A stretch of DNA of 64,000 nucleotides, taken from contig JANQKR010000004.1 in assembly GCA_028281025.1 (NCBI GenBank), positions 1 through 64,000 on the forward strand, in the 5' to 3' direction. The position numbers and the translations under genes are program-made. The notes below the pieces were generated by a model. It saw only the letters and a list, made by a program, of their open reading frames with translations, searched no databases and was not told the origin of the DNA. Shown one piece after another: positions 48,176 to 57,892 of this stretch. The stretch's first letter is position 1, and the number at the start of each line of letters is the position of its first letter. Origin of the DNA: Croceivirga sp. (GTDB taxonomy: Bacteria; Bacteroidota; Bacteroidia; Flavobacteriales; Flavobacteriaceae).

Positions 48176-49417
48176 ATGAAACCCAATCACTTAGTTTCCA
48201 TTGCCAAGGCCTATGGTGCCCCGGTATACGTCTATGATGCTGAAAAGATTTCTGCCCAATACCAACGTTTAACAAGTGCTTTTAAGGATGTACAGAGCCT
48301 TCGGCTAAATTACGCCGCAAAGGCCCTTTCCAATATTTCCATCCTGCGCTTAATGAATAGTCTGGGAAGTGGCTTGGACACCGTATCGATACAGGAAGTG
48401 AATCTGGGCCTAATGGCGGGGTTTCGGCCCGAATCCATAATTTATACCCCAAATGGGGTTTCCTTGGAAGAGATTGAGGAAGCCGCTGCTTTAGGTGTCC
48501 AAATCAATATCGACAATCTCTCCATTTTAGAACAATTTGGTGCCAAACATCCGGATGTTCCCGTTTGCATCCGAATTAATCCGCATGTTATGGCGGGTGG
48601 GAATTCCAACATATCCGTCGGGCATATTGACTCCAAATTTGGTATTAGTATCCATCAAATCCCCCATTTACTGCGAATTGTGGAATTGACCAATATGAAA
48701 ATCAATGGTATCCATATGCATACGGGAAGTGATATTTTGGACATTGACGTTTTCCTTTATGCTTCCGAAATCCTCTTTGAAACGGCAAAGCACTTTAAAG
48801 GCTTGGAATTTATTGATTTTGGAAGTGGATTTAAGGTGCCCTACAAAGAAGGGGACATACAGACCAATGTCGAAGAGTTGGGCAAGAAACTGTCCAAAAG
48901 ATTCAATCAATTTTGCGAAGAATATGGCCAACCATTGACCTTGGCCTTTGAGCCAGGAAAGTTTTTGGTCAGTGAAGCCGGTTATTTTTTGACCAAGGTG
49001 AATGTGGTAAAACAAACCACCTCAACTGTCTTTGCCCAAGTGGATTCCGGTTTCAACCATTTGATACGTCCCATGCTCTACGGTGCCAAGCACGAGATTG
49101 TGAACATCTCAAATCCGAAGGGCCGGGAACGATACTATTCCGTTGTCGGCTACATCTGCGAAACGGATACCTTTGGAAATAACCGCAGAATCAACGAAAT
49201 AGCCGAAGGTGATATTTTGGCCTTTAAAAATGCAGGTGCGTACTGTTTTACCATGGCCAGTAACTACAACTCAAGGTACCGGCCTGCCGAAGTGCTTTGG
49301 TACAAGGGAGAAGCGCACTTGATCCGGGAAAGGGAGACCTTTGACGATATCCTTAAGAATCAAGTCGATGTTAAAGATTTGTTCAATCCGTTGCCCCAGG
49401 CCGTCGTCCAGAAATAA
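48176..49417 (+). CDS. lysA: Diaminopimelate decarboxylase
   Basis: The 413-residue PLP enzyme converts meso-diaminopimelate to lysine. The fold-III alanine-racemase-like barrel carries the PLP lysine Lys49 in LNYAAKALSN, the phosphate-binding glycines in FGSGFKVPY, and HTGSDI. The C-terminal beta domain has GYICETDTFG, which supplies the active-site Cys, and NAGAYCFTMASNYNSR. All key residues are present. Confidence 0.97.
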   Translation: MKPNHLVSIAKAYGAPVYVYDAEKISAQYQRLTSAFKDVQSLRLNYAAKALSNISILRLMNSLGSGLDTVSIQEVNLGLMAGFRPESIIYTPNGVSLEEIEEAAALGVQINIDNLSILEQFGAKHPDVPVCIRINPHVMAGGNSNISVGHIDSKFGISIHQIPHLLRIVELTNMKINGIHMHTGSDILDIDVFLYASEILFETAKHFKGLEFIDFGSGFKVPYKEGDIQTNVEELGKKLSKRFNQFCEEYGQPLTLAFEPGKFLVSEAGYFLTKVNVVKQTTSTVFAQVDSGFNHLIRPMLYGAKHEIVNISNPKGRERYYSVVGYICETDTFGNNRRINEIAEGDILAFKNAGAYCFTMASNYNSRYRPAEVLWYKGEAHLIRERETFDDILKNQVDVKDLFNPLPQAVVQK

Positions 49418-49478
49418 ATTGGCATAATTTTCGTTAGTTTTGATACGGTCTTAGGACTAAAATGCCAAAATCTTGACT

Positions 49479-49988
49479 ATGCGAACAATTGTATTGACAC
49501 TATGCCTACTAGTGGCTACTTCCATTTCGGCCCAGGAAATCCATTGGATGTCCTTTGAGGATGCCGTGGCAATGACCAAAAACGAAGGAAATACCAAAAA
49601 GGTTTTTATAGATGTTTATACCGATTGGTGTGGTTGGTGCAAAAAAATGGACAAGGATACTTTCCAGAATCCGGAAGTTGCCCAATATATGCAGGAAAAC
49701 TTTTATATGGTCAAATTCAATGCCGAAGGCAAGGAACCCATAGAATTTGATGGAAGGACCTTCAATTATGTCCCCTCCGGACGCAGGGGGTACCACGAAT
49801 TGGCTGCTGCCCTATTGCAAAACCGATTGAGTTATCCCACCGTTGTCTTTTTGGATGAAAATATGAAAATGCTTTCCCCGGTACCTGGATATCAGAAAGT
49901 TGACCCTTTCCTGCAGATTGCCCGTTATTTTGGGGAAGATATCTATAAAGAACAGGACTGGAAAAGTTATGCCGGAGTTGGAAAATAG
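49479..49988 (+). CDS. Exported thioredoxin-fold protein
   Basis: The 169-residue product starts at MRTIVLTLCLLVATSISAQ, a signal peptide; a TTG two codons upstream is an unlikely alternative. The thioredoxin_7-type domain has FIDVYTDWCGWCKKMDKDTF with the redox pair Cys51/Cys54, and the cis-Pro loop in SYPTVVFLD. It is probably a periplasmic disulfide reductase or thiol-repair protein. It is 61 bases after lysA on the same strand and may be a separate unit. Confidence 0.92.
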   Translation: MRTIVLTLCLLVATSISAQEIHWMSFEDAVAMTKNEGNTKKVFIDVYTDWCGWCKKMDKDTFQNPEVAQYMQENFYMVKFNAEGKEPIEFDGRTFNYVPSGRRGYHELAAALLQNRLSYPTVVFLDENMKMLSPVPGYQKVDPFLQIARYFGEDIYKEQDWKSYAGVGK

Positions 49989-50004
49989 CTTTTTTTGATT
50001 TTCA

Positions 50005-51576
50005 TCAGAAGTCATAACGCAATCTGTACTCATCTCCCCTGTTATTCTTAAAATCCTGCGTTTCAAAGACTATACTGAAATAATCTGTGGGAGATTGAAA
50101 TTTATACATGGTGCTGCTCATCCTGGTATTCTCTGTGATATTTGCTACATCTGTTGGGATTGACCGCAAGGATAGTGTCGTTTTTATTTCCGGAGGAAAT
50201 TCAAACCCGTCAAATGGTATCGGCAATGGTGCATCAGTTGGGGAATTCGTAAAGACCCAAATGATCTGGTTAAAGGTACTAAGGTCTTGATAGAGAAATC
50301 CAAAAGCGGAATAGTCATGATCTCCTTGAAAGGTTATCGAATCCCCATTATCCTCGATATCAAAATCAGGTATGAAAAAATTGGGGTCAACACCCTTTTG
50401 GACAGTTGTGAAGGTCTTATTCTCGGTCAAATCAATATTTAACTCCTTGCTAAAAACCTCAAATTCCGGTATCACTGGAATATTGACCGTGTTACCAGAC
50501 AAGCTCGATCGATCAATTCTATTTCCATACACGAGATGGTGCCTAAAGTTTTGATAATCCTCTTCGGAATAATAGCCGTCAACCGAAAAAGCAAAGACTC
50601 CTGTCCCTTGCGGTATGGACAAAGAAGTAACAGACTCTAATTTGACAAAATCATCCACTTCATACGTATCCTGATCGTAATCTTCTATGAAGAGGTACTC
50701 ATATTGATCAATATCGTCAACACCAAAAGGACGCGAAAACATGATATCCGGTTGATCATCCAATATTTCCACATAATTAAAACTATAAATATTGTCGACA
50801 AGGCCAGAAGGCAAAAGCTGTGCATTATAGGAACCGATGGTTGGCGTATGATTCGAAGAAATTGAAACCTCTTTAACAATATACGGTAAACCAACGGGTA
50901 TGACTTTCTCTTCCTTGGTCGGGAGAATAGTTCCTGGTGGTATGTTTGCAAAAGAGTCAATGTCGAGAAATAGGGGAGTATTCAAATCTTCACTAAACCT
51001 ACTGATGTATTTTGTATACACCATCTCTTGTTCCTCAAAACCATCATCCGCAAAGAAATCCACTCCGTCAAGAGTTTCAATTTTCGTATGGGCAATGAGT
51101 TTATGTTCGGAATCATTTAAGGCCACAAAAACGTCCTCCGCTAAGGAATTCACTGGATTTGGATCTCTCAACAACAGCTTTTTAAGTTCAAAATCAAGTG
51201 TTTGTGTGTTCTCGTTTTCGTCGAAATCCGAAGAAACAGCTTCTAACTTGGTACTTCCTATGTTGTAATCAAATGGATTTAACGTAAAAACAAAATCTTT
51301 TTCCGTGGATGTAAAAACTTCGACACCATTTAGGCGTATTGAAGTACTCACCTGGTCGGATTCATCCTCAATTCGAAACCTTAAATCCGTTTTGACCTCC
51401 AGTATTTCCGGTATTTGGGGTAAAACTATTACTGGCGGAGTTTCATCAACGGCAATAGGTTCATCATCTGTTATTGGATTGGAATCATCTTCGGGGGTTT
51501 CAGAGTCGTTACTGCAGCTAAAGAGCAAAGAACACAGTAGAAACAGACTTAAAAAAGTCCTTTCAAAATTTAGCAT
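50005..51576 (-). CDS. Large lipoprotein of unknown function
   Basis: The 523-residue product has a lipoprotein signal (FLSLFLLCSLLFSCSND, Cys near residue 21) and an Asp/Glu/Pro-rich linker (ETPEDDSNPITDDEPIAVDETPP). An Ig-like strand region follows (about 55-130, with LRFRIEDESDQVSTSIRLNG), then a long beta-rich domain with no motif I recognise. It is probably attached to the outer membrane facing outside. It is convergent with the thioredoxin gene, whose stop is only 16 bases away. No enzyme signature is visible. Confidence 0.8.
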   Translation of the reverse strand: MLNFERTFLSLFLLCSLLFSCSNDSETPEDDSNPITDDEPIAVDETPPVIVLPQIPEILEVKTDLRFRIEDESDQVSTSIRLNGVEVFTSTEKDFVFTLNPFDYNIGSTKLEAVSSDFDENENTQTLDFELKKLLLRDPNPVNSLAEDVFVALNDSEHKLIAHTKIETLDGVDFFADDGFEEQEMVYTKYISRFSEDLNTPLFLDIDSFANIPPGTILPTKEEKVIPVGLPYIVKEVSISSNHTPTIGSYNAQLLPSGLVDNIYSFNYVEILDDQPDIMFSRPFGVDDIDQYEYLFIEDYDQDTYEVDDFVKLESVTSLSIPQGTGVFAFSVDGYYSEEDYQNFRHHLVYGNRIDRSSLSGNTVNIPVIPEFEVFSKELNIDLTENKTFTTVQKGVDPNFFIPDFDIEDNGDSITFQGDHDYSAFGFLYQDLSTFNQIIWVFTNSPTDAPLPIPFDGFEFPPEIKTTLSLRSIPTDVANITENTRMSSTMYKFQSPTDYFSIVFETQDFKNNRGDEYRLRYDF

Positions 51577-51646
51577 AGGAAAGTTGGTTTAGGTCTATAC
51601 AAAGATAACCCTCAGGTGGTAAACCAAGTAGTCGAAACAGTTAATT

Positions 51647-53119
51647 TTACCTACTATAATTTGGGCTTTCCTTGGTAATCGTTACATCATGGGGATGACT
51701 CTCCTTAATACCACTTGCGGTGATTTTGACGAAGCGTCCATTTTCCTGTAACGCATTAATATCTTTGGCACCGCAGTAGCCCATTCCTGCCCTTAGTCCT
51801 CCAATGAACTGGTGCATACTTTCATATAAATCCCCCTTGTAGGGAACACGGCCTACAATGCCTTCCGGAACCAGTTTTTTGATATCGTCCTCTACATCTT
51901 GGAAATAGCGATCTTTACTGCCTTCCTTCATGGCTTCAACCGAACCCATACCTCGATAGCTTTTGAACTTACGGCCTTCATAGATAATGGTTTCTCCCGG
52001 GGATTCCTTTGTTCCCGCAAGCAAAGATCCCAACATCACGGTATCTGCACCGGCGGCAATGGCTTTTGGAATATCCCCGGTGTAGCGTACCCCTCCATCT
52101 GCAATGACCGGAATCCCAGTTCCCTTTAATGCCGATGCCACTTCCAGCACTGCCGAAAATTGGGGAAATCCAACCCCAGCAACCACACGGGTGGTGCAAA
52201 TGGAGCCAGGCCCTATTCCTACCTTCACCGCGTCCGCACCTGCCTCCGCCAAATAACGGGCGGCTTCTGCGGTAGCAATGTTGCCAACAATCACATCCAG
52301 TTCAGGATATTGGGCCTTCACCTCTTTAAGTGTGTTCACCACCCCTTTGGTATGGCCATGCGCCGTATCAATTACAATGGCGTCCACACCTGCCTTGACC
52401 AAGGCCCCCGCCCTATCAACGGCATCAGGGGTTACACCGATGGCAGCGGCAACCCTTAAACGGCCATATCTGTCCTTATTTGCGATGGGCTTTTGGGTTA
52501 ATTTGGTAATGTCCCTAAAGGTTATTAATCCCACTAGGGTATTATCCTTATCCACTACCGGGAGTTTTTCTATTTTGTTTTCCTGTAGAATATCCTCCGC
52601 TTCGGTCAAGGTAGTGCCCACATCCGCGGTTACCAGGTTTTCTGAAGTCATTACCTCCGTAATCGGTCGGTCATTATTGCGTTCAAAACGCAAATCACGA
52701 TTGGTCACAATACCTACAAGCTTTCCTTTATCATCCACAATGGGAATTCCCCCAATGCTATGTTCTTTCATACTGGCTTTCGCGTCCTTTACCTGGGCGT
52801 TCAAAGGCAGTGTCACCGGATCTAATATCATTCCACTTTCAGCCCGTTTTACCTTCCGTACTTTAGCAGCCTGCTGGGCCATGGTCATGTTTTTGTGCAA
52901 CACACCAATGCCCCCTTCCCTTGCCATGGCAATCGCCATTTTTGATTCCGTAACCGTATCCATGGCAGCAGATACCACGGGAACGTTTATGGAAATGTTC
53001 CTGGTAAATTTTGAGATGATGCTCACTTCCCTGGGCAGAACTTGCGAATAAGCTGGAACTAAAAGGACGTCATCGTAGGTGAGGCCTTCCCCTACTATCT
53101 TATTTTGGTGGAATTCCAT
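51647..53119 (-). CDS. guaB: Inosine-5'-monophosphate dehydrogenase
   Basis: The 490-residue enzyme oxidises IMP to XMP in guanine nucleotide synthesis. The TIM barrel is interrupted by a tandem CBS pair (about residues 95-205). The catalytic loop [12 protein letters not shown] has the nucleophile Cys308, the phosphate site [20 protein letters not shown] follows, and the flap is in [13 protein letters not shown] minus-strand -7 element (TATATTTG, 53143-53150) lies 24 bases upstream of the start. Confidence 0.98.
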   Translation of the reverse strand: MEFHQNKIVGEGLTYDDVLLVPAYSQVLPREVSIISKFTRNISINVPVVSAAMDTVTESKMAIAMAREGGIGVLHKNMTMAQQAAKVRKVKRAESGMILDPVTLPLNAQVKDAKASMKEHSIGGIPIVDDKGKLVGIVTNRDLRFERNNDRPITEVMTSENLVTADVGTTLTEAEDILQENKIEKLPVVDKDNTLVGLITFRDITKLTQKPIANKDRYGRLRVAAAIGVTPDAVDRAGALVKAGVDAIVIDTAHGHTKGVVNTLKEVKAQYPELDVIVGNIATAEAARYLAEAGADAVKVGIGPGSICTTRVVAGVGFPQFSAVLEVASALKGTGIPVIADGGVRYTGDIPKAIAAGADTVMLGSLLAGTKESPGETIIYEGRKFKSYRGMGSVEAMKEGSKDRYFQDVEDDIKKLVPEGIVGRVPYKGDLYESMHQFIGGLRAGMGYCGAKDINALQENGRFVKITASGIKESHPHDVTITKESPNYSR

Positions 53120-53206
53120 AGCAATTAAGGATTAATTGCGTGCAAATATACCACAAATTCGCGGTTCAAAGGAAAGACCTGGAATTATGGTAATTTTAAG
53201 TCAATT

Positions 53207-53229
53207 TTATTTATAATAATTCTAAATAA
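53207..53229. promoter_or_regulatory. Near-perfect 23-bp palindrome, candidate iron-repressor operator
   Basis: The arms are TTATTTATAAT (53207-53217) and ATTCTAAATAA (53219-53229), matching in 10 of 11 positions around the central A at 53218. It sits just upstream of a -7 element (TATTTTTG, 53233-53240) where RNA polymerase would contact the -33 region, so a bound repressor would block the gene at 53256. The same motif class recurs at 60395 and 60456 in front of a metal-uptake operon. Its identity as an iron box is inference. Confidence 0.6.
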
Positions 53230-53232
53230 TCT

Positions 53233-53240
53233 TATTTTTG
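53233..53240 (+). promoter_or_regulatory. -7 element of small gene at 53256
   Basis: TATTTTTG matches TAnnTTTG and ends 15 bases before the ATG at 53256. It overlaps the TTG at 53238, which argues against that TTG as the gene's start codon. The -33 region is occupied by the palindrome. Confidence 0.55.
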
Positions 53241-53255
53241 AATAAAATAATAGCC

Positions 53256-53603
53256 ATGTGTCCATCCCAAAGCGTACTCAACCGGACCAAAAACGGGACA
53301 TTGAGTTTTTGTCATCACAGCAAGTTGTTTCATTTTGCATTCAATAACCTTTGTTTTGAGTTGTACGAATGGGAATTGGAAAAGTTCGTCGCCTACTTAA
53401 ATCAACTGGATGTAGGTTTTTGGGAAACGGAGTTAAGCGATTCCCTACATCAGAGGAAAATACCCATTCCCACAAACACCAATCACCTTATGATTATGAT
53501 CAATGCGCAAGAGTTGGAGGAACTGAAACAACTACTGACCCAAAAAAAGACGTTTCAATGGCTCAGTACTGCGGATATTGACTACGCCTTTATGGAAAAT
53601 TGA
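53256..53603 (+). CDS. Small conserved protein, DUF6686-like
   Basis: The 115-residue cytoplasmic protein begins MCPSQSVLNRTKNGTLSFCHHSKLFHFAFNNLCFELYEWELEKF and ends in a helical region (NAQELEELKQLLTQKKTFQWL). The early Cys and the CHH cluster could bind a metal. I tentatively place it in DUF6686; the function is unknown. The frame is open from a TTG at 53238, but that codon overlaps the -7 element, so the ATG is preferred. The candidate iron operator directly upstream suggests induction under iron limitation. Confidence 0.65.
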   Translation: MCPSQSVLNRTKNGTLSFCHHSKLFHFAFNNLCFELYEWELEKFVAYLNQLDVGFWETELSDSLHQRKIPIPTNTNHLMIMINAQELEELKQLLTQKKTFQWLSTADIDYAFMEN

Positions 53604-53629
53604 ATGATTTGATCGGGGTCATCCGGCCA

Positions 53630-54082
53630 CTACTCGGTCAATTCCGTCCGTACCTTCCTTCCCCAAGCCATCAACATTTCCTTCTCTTCCTGTGATAGTT
53701 TGCCATGCATCCAGGTATAGGAATCCTCCGGCATGTGTCCTTCTTCCACTTCTTCGACGAGTTCATCCATTTTGTGGTCCTTCTTTTCCAAATCCCATGA
53801 AGCCCAATCCGAAACATTGAAATGTTCCCTACCTTCTTCGATATGACCATCGATCCACAGGGAGATGGGGGCTACTTCGGCATACCAGGGATAGACCGTA
53901 TTGTTGCTATGGCAATCATAACATTTTTGCTCCAAGATCTGGGCTACTTCACTGGAAGGTTGTGTTTGGGCCTCAAAATCGGCCACCACATTTTCAGTGG
54001 ATACGTTTTTTTCGGGCCTCCAGAACTGAAGGAGTACCAATACTATCAACAATCCGACTAAAATTCGTTTTACAAGTTTCAT
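53630..54082 (-). CDS. Haem-binding domain protein (c-type)
   Basis: The 150-residue protein has an N-terminal membrane anchor or signal (RILVGLLIVLVLLQF) and the haem-binding domain CYDCHSNNTVYPWY (Cys54, Cys57, His58), which gives a covalently bound haem c, followed by VAPISLWIDGHIEEGREHFNVSDWASW. The family is common in Bacteroidota and periplasmic. It is the last gene of the minus-strand metal-uptake series, 11 bases after the TonB receptor gene, and could act in electron transfer or haem handling for it. Confidence 0.9.
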   Translation of the reverse strand: MKLVKRILVGLLIVLVLLQFWRPEKNVSTENVVADFEAQTQPSSEVAQILEQKCYDCHSNNTVYPWYAEVAPISLWIDGHIEEGREHFNVSDWASWDLEKKDHKMDELVEEVEEGHMPEDSYTWMHGKLSQEEKEMLMAWGRKVRTELTE

Positions 54083-54093
54083 TTTTTAGGTTG

Positions 54094-56550
54094 CTACAGT
54101 TTGAGCTGTAAGGTAGTATAAAAAGTCCTTGGTTCGGCAGGGATGATTCCAGGACCGGGATACCCCGTTGCCCGACGGGTAAAATACGAATTGTCCAATA
54201 GGTTATTGATCCCTGTTTCCAGTTTTAGCTTTTTCCAGGTATAGGAAAACGAAAAATCCATGATATCGTATGAAGGAATGATACCTACCACCCCGGCACC
54301 TGGGTCATTGCCAAAAAGTGGATCCGCATTGGTGGCATCCGTGAACTGCTCTGAAATATAGGTGTATTGTAAGCTTCCCAAAAGATTTCCGTAGCCAAAG
54401 TTAAGTCCCATTTTCATGTTGATTTCTGGGATGAACTCCACTTTCTTACCGAGTGCATTATTGCTATTTTCGGCAACATCCGTATACTCCGAATCCGTCA
54501 GTGCAAGATTAACGAAATAATTAAGTTTTACTTTCTCCAGTGACGGAAAGAGCAACTCTTTTACGTTCCAATCTGCAAAAGTCTCCAGACCAACTATAAA
54601 AGCGTCTCCTACATTACCACGCCTTCGTTTCACAGACCCATCGACATCTGTGAACTGCGCCTCTCCAATTCTATCTCTATAAGCAAGTCCAAATGCACTA
54701 ATATCATATACCAAATGGTCCTTCCATCTTCCGCGTATGCCCAAGTCCGCTGTAAAACCATCCTCGTCGGAAATACTTTCATCTACGACAAAAGATGGGT
54801 TTATTACCCGAATATCATTGAAAGTGACTGACCTGTAATTTTCAGAGAAATTAGCATATAATTCAATTGACGGTGAAGCTTTAAAAGAAGCGCCTATACC
54901 CAGCAATAAAAAATTCCGTTCAAAGGTCCTATTGTCAGGAATCTCCTCATTAAGCAAGGGGTTTCCCGCCAGATCCAGGACTATACGGCGAAAACCGCCT
55001 TCGCTCTCTGTTTTAATATATTCCCAGCGAAAACCGGGGGTGACCGAAAACTTATCAGTGATATTGAAAATATTTTCGCCAAATACCGCCACATTTCTGT
55101 TGGGAAAATCAAATTGGGATTGTCGTTCATAATTTGGAAACTGACCATCTGCAAAGGTAAAATCTGCATTTGCAGCGGCTGTTCCCGGCCCCTGCCGCTG
55201 CTCATTAAAAGCCTGATAATATTTTGCCCCAATCAGCAAAACGGAATTTTCACCACTAAGCGAATACCTGGTCAGCAATCTGGATTCTGCGGAGATACTC
55301 TGAAAATCATCTACCAATAATTCACGTGGTTCAGCGGGATCATCTTCCTGAAATACTCGATTTATCCTAAACCCCAGTGCCTTGCGAGAGGCATCCAAGG
55401 TGGAGATATAGGTGCTAAAATCTGTAGCTGGCGAAAACTTATGTTCCAGGCGCAATGTAAATACATTCCAATCCACATTGAACCAATTACGGTCCCGATT
55501 ACTGAAATCCGGGTTTTCCTGGAATTGTAAATCGGTAAGTCCTCCCGGTTGTTTTGCCAAATAGTTCAACAACGTGGCCTCAAAGGTCAGGGTTGTTTTA
55601 TCGGACAGCGCATATCCAAAATGGCCAAAATAGTTTCTACTGTTAAAATCGGAATTTGGCCGAAACCCGCTTCCTTCCTTGTAATTGAAATAGGTGTAGT
55701 AACTGAACTTACCAACCGTTCCCGACAGGCTGTTAAAACTTGTAAACAAATCAAAAGAGCCCAGTGTTTGGCGCGAGACCAGCTCAATTTTCTTGGTCCT
55801 ATGGGGTTTTTTGAACTTAAAATTGATCAATCCCCCAAATTGTGGCCCATATTGCAGGGATGCTGCCCCACGCACCACTTGTATCTCCGATAGGGCCTCG
55901 GCAGGTGGTGTATAGTAACTTTCGGGGTAGCCCAGGGCGTCCGCGCTAATGTCATACCCATTTTGCCTGACGTTAAAATTGGCCGTCCTATTGGGATCCA
56001 GTCCCCTACCCCCTATGTTCAATTGTAATCCGGCATCACCATAATCAAAGATATTGAGCCCAACCACTTGATTATAGATTTGTCGCGGGTTATTGGCAGC
56101 AAGGTTTCCCGTAAGGTTTTCCACCAGGACCACTTCACTTTTCTTGCCGGCATAAATCGCAGTGCCCTCAACGGTTTTTAGTTTTTGGAGTGCAAAAACC
56201 TTCTCCCGTTCCTGGGTGAGGGTAACCTCATCGAGCTGTTGTTCCCCAATGGGCTGCAGCCCAATTTCAACTTCCAATGCATCACTGAAAAGCAACTCCC
56301 GCTCATATACCTGAAATTCCAGGGCAAAAACGATCAGGGTATATTTTCCTCCGGAAATTTCGTTGAACAAAAAGCGTCCATCTTCGTCCGTCATCCGTAA
56401 AATCTGGGGTTCCTTTAAATAGACCTCGGCTTCCGGTATGGGCCTTCCACTTTGGTCCAAAACCCTTCCTGAAATTTGTGTTTGCCCTACTAAGGATAGC
56501 GTACAAAGTAAAATGACAAAAAAACTATATGCCCTTAATCTCATCTTCAA
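54094..56550 (-). CDS. TonB-dependent outer-membrane receptor
   Basis: The 818-residue receptor has a signal peptide ending near LVGQT (about residue 23), a CarboxypepD_reg-like domain (about 25-110, ISGRVLDQSGRPIPEAEVYL), a plug with TEGTAIYAGKKSEVVLVENLTGNLAANN at about 130-160 and a 22-stranded barrel ending TLQLKL, the terminal aromatic or hydrophobic strand expected for BAM insertion. Motifs are closest to FecA/ferric-citrate or siderophore-type receptors. No SusD partner is present, so it is not a polysaccharide-utilisation receptor. The start overlaps the HTTM gene by 26 bases. Confidence 0.93.
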   Translation of the reverse strand: MKMRLRAYSFFVILLCTLSLVGQTQISGRVLDQSGRPIPEAEVYLKEPQILRMTDEDGRFLFNEISGGKYTLIVFALEFQVYERELLFSDALEVEIGLQPIGEQQLDEVTLTQEREKVFALQKLKTVEGTAIYAGKKSEVVLVENLTGNLAANNPRQIYNQVVGLNIFDYGDAGLQLNIGGRGLDPNRTANFNVRQNGYDISADALGYPESYYTPPAEALSEIQVVRGAASLQYGPQFGGLINFKFKKPHRTKKIELVSRQTLGSFDLFTSFNSLSGTVGKFSYYTYFNYKEGSGFRPNSDFNSRNYFGHFGYALSDKTTLTFEATLLNYLAKQPGGLTDLQFQENPDFSNRDRNWFNVDWNVFTLRLEHKFSPATDFSTYISTLDASRKALGFRINRVFQEDDPAEPRELLVDDFQSISAESRLLTRYSLSGENSVLLIGAKYYQAFNEQRQGPGTAAANADFTFADGQFPNYERQSQFDFPNRNVAVFGENIFNITDKFSVTPGFRWEYIKTESEGGFRRIVLDLAGNPLLNEEIPDNRTFERNFLLLGIGASFKASPSIELYANFSENYRSVTFNDIRVINPSFVVDESISDEDGFTADLGIRGRWKDHLVYDISAFGLAYRDRIGEAQFTDVDGSVKRRRGNVGDAFIVGLETFADWNVKELLFPSLEKVKLNYFVNLALTDSEYTDVAENSNNALGKKVEFIPEINMKMGLNFGYGNLLGSLQYTYISEQFTDATNADPLFGNDPGAGVVGIIPSYDIMDFSFSYTWKKLKLETGINNLLDNSYFTRRATGYPGPGIIPAEPRTFYTTLQLKL

Positions 56551-57892
56551 ATGGTAAAATCCAATCTTTATGTTTGAACGATTCTTTTTCCTTGGTCAAA
56601 TCCACCTCGGGATCAATCAAAGGTTTGCCCAATCTGCCGTTTAGGGTTACATAGCTCTCTACGTATATGGCAATATCCCTATGTCCCTGCCCTTCAAAGT
56701 GTTGTTTTAGGTAATGCGCATATTCCAAAATGAAATCAGGTTGAAAACTCATCTGTTTTTCCTGAAAGGGCGTCAAAAAATCCGAATTGTCCACATAGAA
56801 CCATTTTCCCGTGGCCTGATTCACAATTTTGAACTGGGCATAACCTGATTTCTCCATCAACATGACCCGCCATGAAAACCGATAGCCCTCCTCTGTCCAA
56901 AACAGTTCCCCGGGATATCCCAGATAGCGCCAGGGAAAGAGGAATTGAATCACAAAAAAGGCTATTATAATACCGTACTTTATGCCCTTTAGGGAATTTT
57001 TGGGATGTACCCACCGTTTTCCATTGTCAAAAACAGCCGTTTGGATCTTTAAAACCTTGGCGATTATGTTCAAGATCCTTTTGTGCAGTCCTACATCAAA
57101 AAAGATCAATGCCGACACGATCATAATGTAAGGGAACATGCCAATGGGGAAAAGTATCCTTGTCAGGACATGGAAGATAACGACCAGTACAAAGGCAAAA
57201 CTCCTGGTGGGCTTCCATAACAATAGAAACGGGATGAGCAAATCGTAGAGGGCACCCCCCCAACTAAAGGCATATTGCACCCATTCCCTTCCCATTAGGG
57301 CTCCAATAACCGGAATATCAAACTTTGCGGGCAACCAGATTTTTAAGGGCATGGCATCAAAAAGCCAGTCGGAATTTAGTTTTGCCAAACCGGCATAGCA
57401 ATAAACAATGCCCAACAAGAGCTTTATACAATCAATATTCCATTTGGGGATGTATTGATAACGGATCTTTTCATTCCATTTGGCATCCAGCGAAAAGTAG
57501 CTTCCTGCGGGAAGGAAAATCATTAAAAAGGACAGTAGACTTATAAAATAGTAGTGGTTGAGATAGGTGGTCTTATCCATCAATTCAATATACGTGAAGG
57601 ACAAAAAGAAGGTAATCATGGCCACTCTATAGCGTAGTCCCAATGCGATAAAAAATGCGGCAAGTCCACAAATAAAAAAAAGGACGTACGTCCAGTTTCC
57701 TAAGGGTTTTATCCATTCAAAACCATAGTACGAAAAGTGAAAATCAGGTTCCAGGTACAGTTTTTCAATCCAACCGTAGGCCCAAAACCTAATGATGCTG
57801 GCCAACATCATGACACCAAAAAAAATACGAAAGACCGCCAAGGGGGCGGCCTCCGTATAGTGTTCAATATATTTTGAAAAGTGTACTGCCAT
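56525..57892 (-). CDS. HTTM (vitamin-K-dependent carboxylase-like) membrane protein
   Basis: The 455-residue protein has about eight to ten transmembrane helices and then a soluble C-terminal domain (about 330-455). Features of the HTTM/VKGC family are visible: LNHYYFISLLSFLMIFLPAGSYFSLDAKW at about 111-139, and AGLAKLNSDWLFDAMPLKIWLP, in which Lys171 lines up with the catalytic base of gamma-glutamyl carboxylases. Bacterial relatives occur in several phyla with unknown substrates. It overlaps the imelysin gene by 1 base (TAATG) and the TonB receptor gene by 26 bases, so it is an integral part of this operon. Whether it carboxylates a partner or has another role is open. Confidence 0.85.
   Translation of the reverse strand: MAVHFSKYIEHYTEAAPLAVFRIFFGVMMLASIIRFWAYGWIEKLYLEPDFHFSYYGFEWIKPLGNWTYVLFFICGLAAFFIALGLRYRVAMITFFLSFTYIELMDKTTYLNHYYFISLLSFLMIFLPAGSYFSLDAKWNEKIRYQYIPKWNIDCIKLLLGIVYCYAGLAKLNSDWLFDAMPLKIWLPAKFDIPVIGALMGREWVQYAFSWGGALYDLLIPFLLLWKPTRSFAFVLVVIFHVLTRILFPIGMFPYIMIVSALIFFDVGLHKRILNIIAKVLKIQTAVFDNGKRWVHPKNSLKGIKYGIIIAFFVIQFLFPWRYLGYPGELFWTEEGYRFSWRVMLMEKSGYAQFKIVNQATGKWFYVDNSDFLTPFQEKQMSFQPDFILEYAHYLKQHFEGQGHRDIAIYVESYVTLNGRLGKPLIDPEVDLTKEKESFKHKDWILPFEDEIKGI

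Noticed and set aside
54094-56550. SusC-type polysaccharide receptor
   Set aside because: No SusD lipoprotein or carbohydrate-active enzyme is nearby; the neighbours are metal-related.
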